Shown piece by piece: positions 19,657 to 28,305 of a DNA stretch of 64,000 nt. Positions within the stretch are counted from its first letter, which is position 1. Each line of letters begins with the position of its first letter. The notes under the pieces were generated by a model that was given only the letters and a program-made list of their open reading frames with translations, was not told the origin of the DNA and searched no databases. This DNA comes from an uncultured Paenibacillaceae bacterium (GTDB lineage Bacteria; Bacillota; Bacilli; Aneurinibacillales; Aneurinibacillaceae), in the NCBI GenBank assembly GCA_946478845.1, contig CAMLDI010000003.1, forward strand, positions 62,001 through 126,000, in the 5' to 3' direction. The position numbers were made by a program, and so were the translations under genes.

Positions 19657-20861
19657 TTTTGTTCCCCTTGCTTAATTTGTGTAATCATACCGTTTCGCAC
19701 TAAATTCCAATCAATAGACAATTGAATAGGAATCTCAGGATAGATGTTATCCCATTCTTTTTCATGTTCTCTCCAATACTTTTTTTCTTGCCGATGGATT
19801 AAACCGCTAATATCAAAAATATCTACCTTTTTTTCTTTTTGCGTCTTAAAAACCAGGCTTTCTATCTGGTTTGTTATTTGTTCTGTCACTTCTTCTAAAA
19901 TTTTTTCATTTGTTTCATCTGTACGAAGGTTTTCTTCCGAACCGGTTTCCATAATGGTTGCATCCATATTCAACTGAAAGGAGACTGCAGGAATTCCATT
20001 TTCAAAAGTAACTTTTTCTTTTCTGTCTTTCACTTCCACTTTCACTGCTGTATTGAATTCTTCTTCATCGTTATCTTCATTTCCTAAAGGAATATTAAAT
20101 ATGATCTCTGGCTCCTGATCATCCACCTTCTTCATTAATTGATAGGGTTTCACTTCCTCTTTATTTAAATGCATCAAGAACCTTCTTTTATTAATGACGG
20201 TCGCACCTTCAATAGCTAATATTTTTTTCCCTTTTTTCATTCCTTCTTGCTCTACGACATGGCCTGTTACAAAAGCTGCATGGGGATTTTCATACAAATT
20301 AACCATGTCTTTTAAAGTTAAAACAGTAGCTTTACCCCATTCTGTTTGATTATTAATGATGCCCTGCAATTCATCCCCCAGGGTTACCTCGCTATTAGGC
20401 TGGGCTGTAATCATATCCGTAGCTTTACCATGGGTTGTCAAAACCCATCCCGTTAACCGTATTTCACGATTCCTTGCCAAAAAATCTACCACTTCTTTTA
20501 AATCTTTTGATTTTATTAAATCCCCACCAAATATAAAACTTTTACTATGAAACCAAATTAATTTCCCTGATGTGGTTGCCCGCAAATTTTTCGAAGCTTC
20601 CATAATGGTTTTGCCTGTGGCCTTTGCTGTATAAACACTTTCTTTGGAAATGCCCCCACCTTTTGTAGTAGCTGGCTTGACCGATTGAATCGAAATAGTA
20701 TATTCCTTTTTTTCAGTGTCATAATCAATCCCGGTCACCATAACAACGTTTAATTCATTTAATTCACGAAGGGAGACTCCACCTGATGTAGTTCCACAGG
20801 CTGATAAAAAGGGTACAATGCCAAGAAGCAAAGTAAGGAAGAAAATCTTTATCCTTTTCAT
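19653..20861 (-). CDS. Germinant receptor C subunit, Ger(x)C lipoprotein
   Basis: The 402-residue protein begins with a lipoprotein signal with lipobox LSAC; C22 is the lipidated residue. The rest fits the Ger(x)C family, with three alpha/beta domains and typical segments such as VVMVTGIDYD near the mature N-terminus and IQLSIDWNLVRNG near the end. The lipoprotein anchors the receptor on the outer face of the spore inner membrane. Starts and stops overlap with both neighbours (four bases each), so stoichiometric coupled translation is likely. Confidence 0.93.
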   Translation of the reverse strand: MKRIKIFFLTLLLGIVPFLSACGTTSGGVSLRELNELNVVMVTGIDYDTEKKEYTISIQSVKPATTKGGGISKESVYTAKATGKTIMEASKNLRATTSGKLIWFHSKSFIFGGDLIKSKDLKEVVDFLARNREIRLTGWVLTTHGKATDMITAQPNSEVTLGDELQGIINNQTEWGKATVLTLKDMVNLYENPHAAFVTGHVVEQEGMKKGKKILAIEGATVINKRRFLMHLNKEEVKPYQLMKKVDDQEPEIIFNIPLGNEDNDEEEFNTAVKVEVKDRKEKVTFENGIPAVSFQLNMDATIMETGSEENLRTDETNEKILEEVTEQITNQIESLVFKTQKEKKVDIFDISGLIHRQEKKYWREHEKEWDNIYPEIPIQLSIDWNLVRNGMITQIKQGEQK

Positions 20862-22423
20862 TCTTCCCCCTCCTGATGCCCTTCTGTTGCATTTTTTTGT
20901 AGGTCCTTACTTCCTAAATAAGTAGGGCGGGTCCGTCTAAAAAAGTATGGAAAAAGTAAGATTTCACTTTTCCATGATTTTAAATGCAAAGGAGCTGCAG
21001 GTGACATATAGGGAACCCCAAAAGAACGGAGGGCACACATATGTAACCCAAGAATCATGAGACTAATCGCAATGCCAAATAAACCAAGGGTAGCTGCAAT
21101 AAACATAATGGGAAAACGCAATAATCGGGTACTCATGGACATGTTGAATGCAGGTATGGTAAAAGAAGCAATCCCAGTTAAAGCTACAACGATTACCATA
21201 GGCTGAGATACAATCCCTGCATCAACGGCAGCCTGGCCTACGACAAGAGCTCCTACAATACTTACCGCTGAACCCACAGGCCTGGGTAACCGCACCCCTG
21301 CCTCCCGCAGAATTTCAAAGGATATTTCCATGATAAAGGCTTCAATAACTACAGGAAAAGGAACCCCTGCCCGGGCTGAAATGATCGTATATAATAGTGG
21401 GCTAGGAATCAATTCCTGGTGAAAAGTAGTAACTGCTACATAAATGGAAGGAACTAATAAAGCAATCAAAAAAGTAAACATCCGTAAAAGACGAACGGCA
21501 CTGGAAAAATAAAAACGTTCATAATAGTCCTCACTTGCCTGCATAAAGTCATAAAACACACTGGGAACGATTAAGGCAAAAGGAGTGCCATCAACCAGAA
21601 GGGCAACCCTCCCTTCTGCTAACCCTGCCACTACTTTATCGGGGCGTTCCGTATGTACAATTTGGGGAAAGGGGGAAAACTTATCATCTTCTATTAATTC
21701 TTCTAACTGAGCGCTTTCAATAAGTACATCAATATCTATTTTTTCCATGCGGTCTTTTACAGTTTTAACTATATCATCAGCAACAATGCCATCCACATAC
21801 ATAATAAGGACGGTGGTCTGGCTGCGGCGGCCAATTTTCATTTCCTCAGATTTCAAATCCGGAGTTCTCAAGCGCTTACGAACTAGCGCACTGTTGTCCT
21901 GCAGTTTTTCTGTAAATCCTTCACGGGGTCCCCTTACTAATGGTTCTGCTTCCGGTTCTGACACCGAACGGGCAGGAAAACCCGGTGCCACAACTCCAAT
22001 AAAATAATTCATCCCATCCACATGGACGATGGTGCCCCCGCCCATTAATAAATTCACAGCATCCTTTAGCTTTTCGAATTTCCGTATTTTTTTTGATGTT
22101 ATTACTTTTTCTTCCAAATGTTGAAACATAGCTTCCGGTCCATGTTGCACCAGTGGTTCAAGAACGTGCTCATTAACCTCTTCACCCTTAACCAGGTCAT
22201 CAAAATAACAAACTAGCCCTTTTTTTCCATTGGAAAAGAGAACTCCACGTGCTTCAAACATGGTATTGCGATCAAATATGTTATTAAATCGTTCTTTATT
22301 TACTTCACTGGAAGGATCTGCCCCCCAATGGCTCCAATCTTTTTCCTCAATTTTTTGTTTTAATGTTTCCTCTATTTTCCTGCTGGATTTTTTCACTTTT
22401 TTCGGTTTAATAAATTCAGTCAT
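20858..22423 (-). CDS. Germinant receptor A subunit (GerA/GerKA family)
   Basis: The 521-residue protein has a soluble N-terminal domain (about residues 1-300) followed by a membrane domain of several helices (PRPVGSAVSIVGALVVGQAAV and following), the architecture of GerAA-type subunits. Typical segments are TTVLIMYVDGI and LLVDGTPFALIVPSVFYDF. The open frame continues 50 codons upstream, but the hydrophobic extension lacks a ribosome binding site; the ATG used here follows AGGTGAGG. It is the first gene of the receptor operon. The nutrient is unknown. Confidence 0.93.
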   Translation of the reverse strand: MTEFIKPKKVKKSSRKIEETLKQKIEEKDWSHWGADPSSEVNKERFNNIFDRNTMFEARGVLFSNGKKGLVCYFDDLVKGEEVNEHVLEPLVQHGPEAMFQHLEEKVITSKKIRKFEKLKDAVNLLMGGGTIVHVDGMNYFIGVVAPGFPARSVSEPEAEPLVRGPREGFTEKLQDNSALVRKRLRTPDLKSEEMKIGRRSQTTVLIMYVDGIVADDIVKTVKDRMEKIDIDVLIESAQLEELIEDDKFSPFPQIVHTERPDKVVAGLAEGRVALLVDGTPFALIVPSVFYDFMQASEDYYERFYFSSAVRLLRMFTFLIALLVPSIYVAVTTFHQELIPSPLLYTIISARAGVPFPVVIEAFIMEISFEILREAGVRLPRPVGSAVSIVGALVVGQAAVDAGIVSQPMVIVVALTGIASFTIPAFNMSMSTRLLRFPIMFIAATLGLFGIAISLMILGLHMCALRSFGVPYMSPAAPLHLKSWKSEILLFPYFFRRTRPTYLGSKDLQKNATEGHQEGEE

Positions 22424-22510
22424 ACCCTCACCTATTTCACCCAAATATTCAATATAGATAGGTTGCACAGTGAATGGAAAAATATTCAGGATAAAACCCG
22501 GAAAGCTTCC

Positions 22511-22540
22511 TTGACAAAAGAAGAATGGGTTTAGCATAAT
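22511..22540 (+). promoter_or_regulatory. proB promoter
   Basis: TTGACA and CATAAT with an 18-bp spacer form a good SigA promoter. An inverted repeat, ATGGGTT (22525-22531) and AACCCAT (22553-22559), flanks the -10 element and start site and could be an operator or, in part, RNA structure. Confidence 0.7.
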
Positions 22541-22571
22541 AGAGAAAAATAGAACCCATCCACGGAAGTTC

Positions 22572-22607
22572 AAGTCTTTCGTCCTTTTTTGGATGAAGGG
22601 CTTTTTT
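22572..22607 (+). terminator. Leader terminator before proB
   Basis: AAGTCTTTCGTCC and GGATGAAGGGCTT pair along all 13 positions (with G-U pairs) around a T6 loop and are followed by T6. The hairpin lies inside the leader, ending about 17-26 nt before the proB start, so it looks like an attenuator. The CTTTCGTCC/GGATGAAG sequence resembles T-box terminators, but no full T-box fits downstream of the promoter. Confidence 0.7.
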
Positions 22608-22632
22608 AGTTATAAAGTAAGAGGTGGACGTT

Positions 22633-23772
22633 GTGGAAAACAACTCTAGTAAAAAACGGATTGTAGTAAAAATTGGCAGCAGCTCCCTTACCACACCAGC
22701 TGGTGGACTTCATGAAGCCCATCTTCATGGATTAGTCGATGCCATCGCTCTCCTAAAAAAAGAGGGGCATGAAGTCATTCTTGTTTCTTCAGGAGCTGTG
22801 GCTGCCGGATTTTCCTCCCTTGGCTATCCTAATCGGCCAGTAACTTTAGAAGGAAAACAGGCTGCAGCTGCTGTTGGCCAGGGAATGTTAATACAGGCAT
22901 ATAATGACCGATTAGCTACCCACAATTTAATTGGCGCACAAATCTTATTAACCAGAAACGACTTTTCCCATCGAAATCGATATCAAAATGCCTACAACGC
23001 ATTAAATGTTTTATTAAAAAAAGGGGTAGTCCCCATTATTAATGAAAATGATACGGTAGCAGTGGATGAATTAACTTTTGGCGATAATGACTTGCTTTCC
23101 GCATTGGTAAGCGGTCTGCTTCATGCTGACAACCTAATTATTCTCACTGATACCGATGGACTATATGACTCAGACCCTCGGAACAACCCCAATGCGAAAA
23201 AATTTGATAAAATATTTGAAATAACTCCAGAGATTGAAGCCCTGGCTGGAGGTTCTGGCAGTAAAGTGGGAACCGGAGGGATGCGTTCCAAAATTAATGC
23301 CGCCAAATTAGCTCTTTCCTTTGGTGCCGAAGTGTTTATTGGTAAAGGAGATGATGAAGAGCGTTTGCTTCGCATCCTTCATGGAGATGGTGCAGGAACC
23401 TATTTTGTGAACTCCATGAGAAGTTCAATTAAAGCACACAAACAATGGATTGCCTTTCATGCGAAAACAGCAGGCATTGTTCGTGTAGATCAAGGAGCTG
23501 CCCGGGCCCTTATTTTTGGAGGAAAAAGTTTGCTGCCTTCTGGTGTTAAAGATGTATTAGGTTCCTTTTCTCCAGGCCAGGTGGTAGAAGTCATTGATTT
23601 ACATGGCAAGTTACTGGGAAAAGGCATTATAAATTATTCTGATTTAAATTTATTAGCAATCAAAGGTAAATCCACAGCCCAATGCAAAGCCATATTTAAT
23701 ATCGAACGGGCAGAAGCCATTCATCGTGACCATTGGGTTTCATTATTTGTGGAGGAGAAAGAGGAGGTATAA
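22633..23772 (+). CDS. proB: Glutamate 5-kinase ProB
   Basis: The 379-residue enzyme phosphorylates glutamate in the first step of proline synthesis. An amino-acid kinase domain (residues 1 to about 260; KIGSSSLTTPAGG, later NENDTVAVDEL and SGLLHADNLIILTDTDGLY) is followed by a C-terminal PUA domain. Two in-frame GTG codons nine bases apart are possible starts. I prefer the second, which has AGAGGTGG at a normal distance. It forms an operon with proA and proC. The leader hairpin suggests regulation by premature termination. Confidence 0.95.
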   Translation: MENNSSKKRIVVKIGSSSLTTPAGGLHEAHLHGLVDAIALLKKEGHEVILVSSGAVAAGFSSLGYPNRPVTLEGKQAAAAVGQGMLIQAYNDRLATHNLIGAQILLTRNDFSHRNRYQNAYNALNVLLKKGVVPIINENDTVAVDELTFGDNDLLSALVSGLLHADNLIILTDTDGLYDSDPRNNPNAKKFDKIFEITPEIEALAGGSGSKVGTGGMRSKINAAKLALSFGAEVFIGKGDDEERLLRILHGDGAGTYFVNSMRSSIKAHKQWIAFHAKTAGIVRVDQGAARALIFGGKSLLPSGVKDVLGSFSPGQVVEVIDLHGKLLGKGIINYSDLNLLAIKGKSTAQCKAIFNIERAEAIHRDHWVSLFVEEKEEV

Positions 23773-23774
23773 AA

Positions 23775-25028
23775 ATGAGCCAACAATTAATTGAGAAAGC
23801 TAAAAAAGCCAAAGATGCAGCCTTTGAACTGGGGATGTTAGCAACAGAAGAAAAGAACAAAGCATTGATTGCCATGGCAGAAGGATTAGAATCCAACCTA
23901 ACCTCTATTTTGGAAGCCAATCAATTAGATATTGAAGCAGCCAAAAATAGCGGTATATCTAATGCACTGATTGATCGTTTATCCTTAAATGAAACTCGCA
24001 TACTCGATATGGCAATTGGATTGCGCCAGGTTGTATCTCTCCCAGACCCTGTTGGTGAAGTATTAGAATCATGGAGCCGCCCTAATGGATTAAAGATTGA
24101 AAAGGTACGTGTACCTCTTGGGGTAATTGGGATGATTTATGAAGCTCGCCCTAACGTTACCGTTGACGCTGCTGGTTTATCCATAAAAACAGGCAACGCC
24201 GTTCTTCTTAGAGGCAGCTCTTCTGCACTCCACTCCAATCAAAAAATTGTAGAAATCCTCCGCAACTCTTTAGCCAAAACACTGGTTCCTGTAGAAGCCA
24301 TTCAATTGTTGGAAGAAGGAACCCGGGAAGAAGTAAATCAGTTATTAAAATTAAATGATTATTTAGATGTATTAATTCCCCGGGGTGGCGCTGGGCTCAT
24401 TCGCTCAGTTGTAGAAAATTCTACTATCCCTGTTTTGGAAACAGGAGTAGGTAATTGTCATATTTATGTAGATGAAACTGCGAATTTAGAAATGGCAAAA
24501 CAAATTATTATCAATGCAAAAACCCAGCGTCCAGCCGTTTGCAACGCTGCGGAAACCTTATTGGTTCATGAAGAATGGGCTAAGAAAAACCTTCCCTTAC
24601 TTTTACAACCTTTAGTTGAAAAAAATGTGGAATTGCGGGGATGCCCGAAAACACGACAATACGCTCCAAATCTGCCAATTATTCCTGCAACAGATGAAGA
24701 TTGGGGAACTGAATACCATGACTATACCCTTGCTGTATCCATCGTTCCTTCTGTACAGGAAGCCGTTGCCCATATTAGCAAATACGGCACGAAACATTCT
24801 GAATCCATTGTGACAGAGAATCAACAAAATGCTGATTTATTCCTTAATCAAGTGGATGCTGCAGCCGTATACCATAATGCATCCACCCGATTTACTGATG
24901 GATTCGAATTTGGCTTTGGAGCAGAAATTGGAATTAGCACTCAAAAATTGCATGCCCGGGGACCCATGGGGTTGCCTGCATTGACTTCTTATAAATACAA
25001 AATTTATGGTACGGGACAAATTAGATAA
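23775..25028 (+). CDS. proA: Glutamate-5-semialdehyde dehydrogenase ProA
   Basis: The 417-residue NADPH-dependent enzyme reduces glutamyl-5-phosphate to the semialdehyde. It has the aldehyde dehydrogenase superfamily fold with the active-site cysteine C256 in RPAVCNAAET, and family segments VPLGVIGMIYEARPNVTVDA and RGGAGLI. The frame opens further upstream inside proB, but the ATG used here lies behind GAGGAGGT and starts MSQQLIEKAKKAKDA, as in relatives. Two bases separate it from proB. Confidence 0.97.
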   Translation: MSQQLIEKAKKAKDAAFELGMLATEEKNKALIAMAEGLESNLTSILEANQLDIEAAKNSGISNALIDRLSLNETRILDMAIGLRQVVSLPDPVGEVLESWSRPNGLKIEKVRVPLGVIGMIYEARPNVTVDAAGLSIKTGNAVLLRGSSSALHSNQKIVEILRNSLAKTLVPVEAIQLLEEGTREEVNQLLKLNDYLDVLIPRGGAGLIRSVVENSTIPVLETGVGNCHIYVDETANLEMAKQIIINAKTQRPAVCNAAETLLVHEEWAKKNLPLLLQPLVEKNVELRGCPKTRQYAPNLPIIPATDEDWGTEYHDYTLAVSIVPSVQEAVAHISKYGTKHSESIVTENQQNADLFLNQVDAAAVYHNASTRFTDGFEFGFGAEIGISTQKLHARGPMGLPALTSYKYKIYGTGQIR

Positions 25029-25040
25029 GGAATGGTGACC

Positions 25041-25871
25041 ATGTTAGAAAATAAAAAAATCTGTTTTCTTGGGGCGGGTTCCATGGCAGAAGCCATTATT
25101 GCCGGTTTAGTTGCTAAGAAATTAGTCTCCCCCCAGAATATCGCTGCCTTAAACCGGGGAAACAGAGTACGTATTGCAGAATTAATCGCTAAGTATGGGA
25201 TAAGCGATGAAAATAAAGAAACAGCCATTCAAAATGCTGATATCATTGTGTTAGCAGTAAAACCAAAAGATATCGATTCTGCACTTTCAGAATATACACA
25301 CCTTACCCATAAAAACCAATTATTCATTTCTGTCCTTGCAGGCATTTCTACAGATTTTTTGACTGCTTTACTGGGACATGAGGCACCAGTCATTCGGGCA
25401 ATGCCCAATACATCTGCCACCATTGGTTTATCAGCCACTGGCATTGCATCTGGTAAAACAGCAAATGAAGAAAGCATTGCTATCGGCAGACAATTGTTTG
25501 AAGCGATCGGCATTGTTGAACAAGTAACAGAAGAGGATATCCATGGAGTAACAGGCGTTTCCGGCAGTGGTCCTGCCTATATTTATTATTTGGTTGAAGC
25601 TATGGAAAAGGCTGGGCAAGACATTGGTTTAGACCCGAATGTAGCTCGCCGTCTCATCCTGCAAACCATTCTTGGTTCTGTAGAAATGTTGATGCAAGGC
25701 AATGAATCTGCAGAATCATTACGAAAAAAAGTCACCAGTCCAAATGGAACTACTGCTGCAGGAATTGATATGCTGAATCAATATAAGTTTGAAGAAGCTA
25801 TTCGTGCATGTATTCGCCGGGCAACGGAACGCTCTCGAGAGTTAGGGGCCCTAACAAGTTCACGTTCTTAA
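25041..25871 (+). CDS. proC: Pyrroline-5-carboxylate reductase ProC
   Basis: The 276-residue enzyme completes proline synthesis. It has an N-terminal Rossmann motif (CFLGAGSMAEAI), the segment VLAVKPKD and the C-terminal signature TGVSGSGPAYIYYLVEAM. An ATG three codons earlier is possible, but AAGGA is better spaced for the ATG used. Its presence directly after proA gives a complete glutamate-to-proline operon, which can serve protein synthesis or osmotic protection. Confidence 0.96.
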   Translation: MLENKKICFLGAGSMAEAIIAGLVAKKLVSPQNIAALNRGNRVRIAELIAKYGISDENKETAIQNADIIVLAVKPKDIDSALSEYTHLTHKNQLFISVLAGISTDFLTALLGHEAPVIRAMPNTSATIGLSATGIASGKTANEESIAIGRQLFEAIGIVEQVTEEDIHGVTGVSGSGPAYIYYLVEAMEKAGQDIGLDPNVARRLILQTILGSVEMLMQGNESAESLRKKVTSPNGTTAAGIDMLNQYKFEEAIRACIRRATERSRELGALTSSRS

Positions 25872-25921
25872 CTATAATGTTTTTAATCAAAACACCTTCT
25901 GCTAATAAGGAGAGTGGGGGA

Positions 25922-26734
25922 ATGGAAACATACGCATTATATGGACCCAGTGGTACCGGTAAAAGTACCAGTGCTTTACACCTGGCTCACAATTATCAAA
26001 TACCTGCCATTATTGACGATGGAATTCTTATTTACCATGGGCGAAAAATAGCCGGTGTTTCCGCAAAATATGCAAAAACCACCATCCAGGCGGTAAAAAG
26101 GGCCATCTTTTTTTACGAAGACCATGCACAAACAGTAAGACAAGCCATTACAGAGAACGGCATTACTAAAATTCTCATTCTTGGCACCTCTAAAAAAATG
26201 GTTGAACGAATTGCCCATGCTCTAGAAATTGAGCCCATAAACCATTACATTCCCATAGATGAAATCCGTTCCTCTAGTGAAATTAAAGCCGCCTTATATA
26301 CAAGGCAAATGGAAGGAAAGCATGTTATTCCTATTCCTTATATACAGGTGGAACAAGATTTCTTTTCTCGCCTTATTGCTCAAGGGAAAAAAATCTTTTC
26401 CCAGAGAAAAGAAGTCATTGGTGAGAATACCATTGTCCAACCAGATTTCCAATCAGGGCGTATTCATATTAATGAATCTGTTCTAAAAAAAATCATCATA
26501 TTAAGTTGTTCCCATTTATCGGATACCATCCAATTTGGGAAAATTGACGTAGCCCTTTCGGACAAACCTACCGTGTCTGTCCGAGTTCAATTAAGTGTTC
26601 CCTTAGGAACGAATCTTCTTCAGTTCAGTGAAGAAATACGCAAGCGGATTTTAAACGCCTATGTGGAACATTTAAATATCGAACTTAACAAAACCCATAT
26701 TTTAATTGAAAAAATCCACCTTCTCCCGGCTTGA
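25922..26734 (+). CDS. P-loop ATPase fused to an Asp23/Gls24-like domain, unknown role
   Basis: The 270-residue protein starts with a P-loop (YGPSGTGKST, residues 6-15) in an AAA-like or kinase-like domain of about 190 residues. The C-terminal 80 residues (from VLKKIIILSCSHLSD) resemble the Asp23/Gls24 fold, with the pattern VSVRVQLSVPLGTNLLQFSEEIRKRI typical of that family. Asp23-like proteins in Bacillus occur at the envelope and near fatty-acid or stress genes, but a fusion to an ATPase is not something I can assign a role to. It starts behind AGAGTGGGGG and lies 50 nt after proC, so it is possibly in the same transcript. A terminator overlaps its stop. Confidence 0.8.
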   Translation: METYALYGPSGTGKSTSALHLAHNYQIPAIIDDGILIYHGRKIAGVSAKYAKTTIQAVKRAIFFYEDHAQTVRQAITENGITKILILGTSKKMVERIAHALEIEPINHYIPIDEIRSSSEIKAALYTRQMEGKHVIPIPYIQVEQDFFSRLIAQGKKIFSQRKEVIGENTIVQPDFQSGRIHINESVLKKIIILSCSHLSDTIQFGKIDVALSDKPTVSVRVQLSVPLGTNLLQFSEEIRKRILNAYVEHLNIELNKTHILIEKIHLLPA

Positions 26735-26751
26735 ATGCCGGGAGTTTTTTT
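26723..26751 (+). terminator. Terminator of the pro operon / ATPase gene
   Basis: CTCCCGGC and GCCGGGAG form a GC-rich stem with a six-base loop, followed by seven T residues. It overlaps the stop codon of the ATPase gene. Confidence 0.93.
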
Positions 26752-26795
26752 GTGCAGACTAATTCTGTACCATGCTATAGAAAGGGGTATAAACA

Positions 26796-27077
26796 ATGCA
26801 ACAACAACAAAACATGGGACAGATGCAACAACAACAACCCGTTATGATGACTCCTCCCGCTGTCATAACCACGAAAGATTTACTTTATTTAAAAGACATC
26901 ATGTCTTGGCTGCTAGATGCAATGAAAAAATGTTCACATTTTTCTAAGGAATGTACCGATCCCCAGGTTAAACAAGCCATTGATCGGGCTGGTGAAATGC
27001 ATCAACGGCATTACAACTTGCTTCTAAAACATTGCCAGACCAATAATATGCAAATTCAACAAGGACAACCCCAATAA
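26796..27077 (+). CDS. Spore coat protein, small CotF-like
   Basis: The 93-residue protein has a Q/M-rich N-terminal tail followed by one helical hairpin (TTKDLLYLKDIMSWLLDAMKKCSHFSKECTD and QAIDRAGEMHQRHYNLLLKH). This matches the ferritin-like helical unit of small CotF-type coat proteins in spore formers. It begins behind AAAGGGG and is followed 12 nt later by a second CotF-type gene. Coat association is inferred from family resemblance and pairing. Confidence 0.82.
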   Translation: MQQQQNMGQMQQQQPVMMTPPAVITTKDLLYLKDIMSWLLDAMKKCSHFSKECTDPQVKQAIDRAGEMHQRHYNLLLKHCQTNNMQIQQGQPQ

Positions 27078-27089
27078 GGAGGAGCCATT

Positions 27090-27434
27090 ATGCAGAACAA
27101 TAAAATAAGCAATCCAAAACCTCCAACAGAACCTATGGTTAAAGGGCCTGCCATGAATGATCGGGATCGGATTAATGATGTACTTATGACAGAAAAGTAT
27201 TTAACAGATGGATTAAACATTGCCGCAAGGGAAGCAAGCCATGATATTCTTCACCAGGACATCATGCTTGTCTTAAATGAAACCCATCAAAGTACCCGTG
27301 ATATTTACACCATTATGTTCCAATCCGGGTGGTATACCTTAGAGGCTGAACAGCAATTGACATTAGATCAAACTTATCAACAATTCAGTGGTTATGCCAC
27401 CCAATTTCCTTATCCTATGGGAACTATGCAATAA
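27090..27434 (+). CDS. CotF-family spore coat protein
   Basis: The 114-residue protein carries the CotF domain: NDVLMTEKYLTDGLNIAAREASHDILHQDIMLVLNETHQSTRDIYTIM, then the GWY turn and a Q-rich tail. This domain is found in coat proteins made in the mother cell of Bacillus. It follows the other small coat gene at 12 nt with an AAGGAGGAGCC site, and a strong terminator ends the pair. SigK-type control would be expected but was not identified. Confidence 0.88.
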   Translation: MQNNKISNPKPPTEPMVKGPAMNDRDRINDVLMTEKYLTDGLNIAAREASHDILHQDIMLVLNETHQSTRDIYTIMFQSGWYTLEAEQQLTLDQTYQQFSGYATQFPYPMGTMQ

Positions 27435-27435
27435 G

Positions 27436-27472
27436 AAAAAAATCCTGGCTTATTATTCGCCAGGATTTTTTT
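27436..27472. terminator. Bidirectional terminator between convergent genes
   Basis: AAAAAATCCTGGC and GCCAGGATTTTTT form a 13-bp stem with a nine-base loop. It serves the coat-gene pair on the plus strand and lies within the last codons of the converging minus-strand gene. Confidence 0.92.
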
Positions 27473-27746
27473 CTGAATTTAATTCAGATTGGTGATTTCG
27501 TATTTTTTCTTTATTTTGTTGATTCCATTCCTGTATTTTAAGAAATATTTCCCGTATTTCCCGTTTTTCTTCAGGATGACTTGCAGTCCAATGCTGGATT
27601 AAATTGGGCATGATTTTCAACATGTGACTATATAATGCCCAAACCTTCACCATCTCTACTTTATCATCATCCCCATCGCCAACTAACAATTCAGTGAACC
27701 TTATTAATAAAGAATCAATTAATTCAGGTTTCAAACCTTTCACCAC
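27453..27746 (-). CDS. Small acidic/helical protein, possibly DUF2573 (YusU-like)
   Basis: The 97-residue product is helical and charged (ELIDSLLIRFTELLVGDGDDDKVEMVKVWALYSHM), resembling the DUF2573 family to which B. subtilis YusU belongs. That assignment is from memory of the pattern and is moderate. The exact start is uncertain: two adjacent GTG codons lie very close to AGAGGG, and a TTG four codons in is a plausible alternative. Its 3' end overlaps the convergent terminator. The function is unknown. Confidence 0.65.
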   Translation of the reverse strand: MVKGLKPELIDSLLIRFTELLVGDGDDDKVEMVKVWALYSHMLKIMPNLIQHWTASHPEEKREIREIFLKIQEWNQQNKEKIRNHQSELNSEKNPGE

Positions 27747-27877
27747 CCTCTATATTACATCTTATTCAGGAAATGGCCTCCTTTCAAATTTAAATGTGCT
27801 AAAATGAGATAAAATATCAAAAAACAACGTTATCATAGACGAAAAAATTATAAACACATAAAGGAAAGGGACACACC

Positions 27878-28222
27878 ATGAAAAGATATAGTGAAATGAA
27901 TCATGATGAAATTCAAGCAGAAATGCAACGCCTGCGATCTGAAAGCATGAAAAAGTACCAGGCCGGGTACCTCTCTGAGGCAGGGATTATGGAATCTAAA
28001 TATTTTATGGCCCGTTCTTACCTTCTTAAATCAGAAGATTTTCCCGAAGATAGGGAATACATGGTAAGTGGATATGATGAACCTTTTTATGTTCAATATT
28101 TACGTGGCGTAATGGCCTGGGGATATTTCCGTTCCAGTAATGAACAGCGGGCCTTCCCCATTGGCCGCTTAGAAAAAATAAATAATACATCCTGTGGATG
28201 TGGTGGAAATGGATGCAACTAA
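27878..28222 (+). CDS. yfhH: YfhH family protein (DUF1811)
   Basis: The 114-residue product matches the YfhH/DUF1811 family: RYSEMNHDEIQAEMQRL, then SEAGIMESKYFMARSYLL and YLRGVMAWGYF. YfhH is a conserved Bacillus protein of unknown function. The C-terminus here ends in a cysteine/glycine cluster (SCGCGGNGC), possibly a metal knuckle. A GGAAAGG site precedes the ATG. The stop lies inside a terminator hairpin, so the gene is monocistronic. Confidence 0.85.
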   Translation: MKRYSEMNHDEIQAEMQRLRSESMKKYQAGYLSEAGIMESKYFMARSYLLKSEDFPEDREYMVSGYDEPFYVQYLRGVMAWGYFRSSNEQRAFPIGRLEKINNTSCGCGGNGCN

Positions 28223-28238
28223 TGCATCCATTTTTTTC
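28207..28238 (+). terminator. yfhH terminator
   Basis: AAATGGATGCA and TGCATCCATTT form a perfect stem around the stop codon region, followed by T residues. Confidence 0.88.
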
Positions 28239-28305
28239 TTGTAACAATTTAGCCCCTTTTTACCATACTATCCTTAGTTACTTAAACTAAAAAGGAGGTA
28301 TTGGT

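Noticed and set aside
22441..22607. Complete T-box riboswitch before proB
   Set aside because: The terminator resembles one, but the promoter leaves no space for stem I and the UGGNACC core is not intact.
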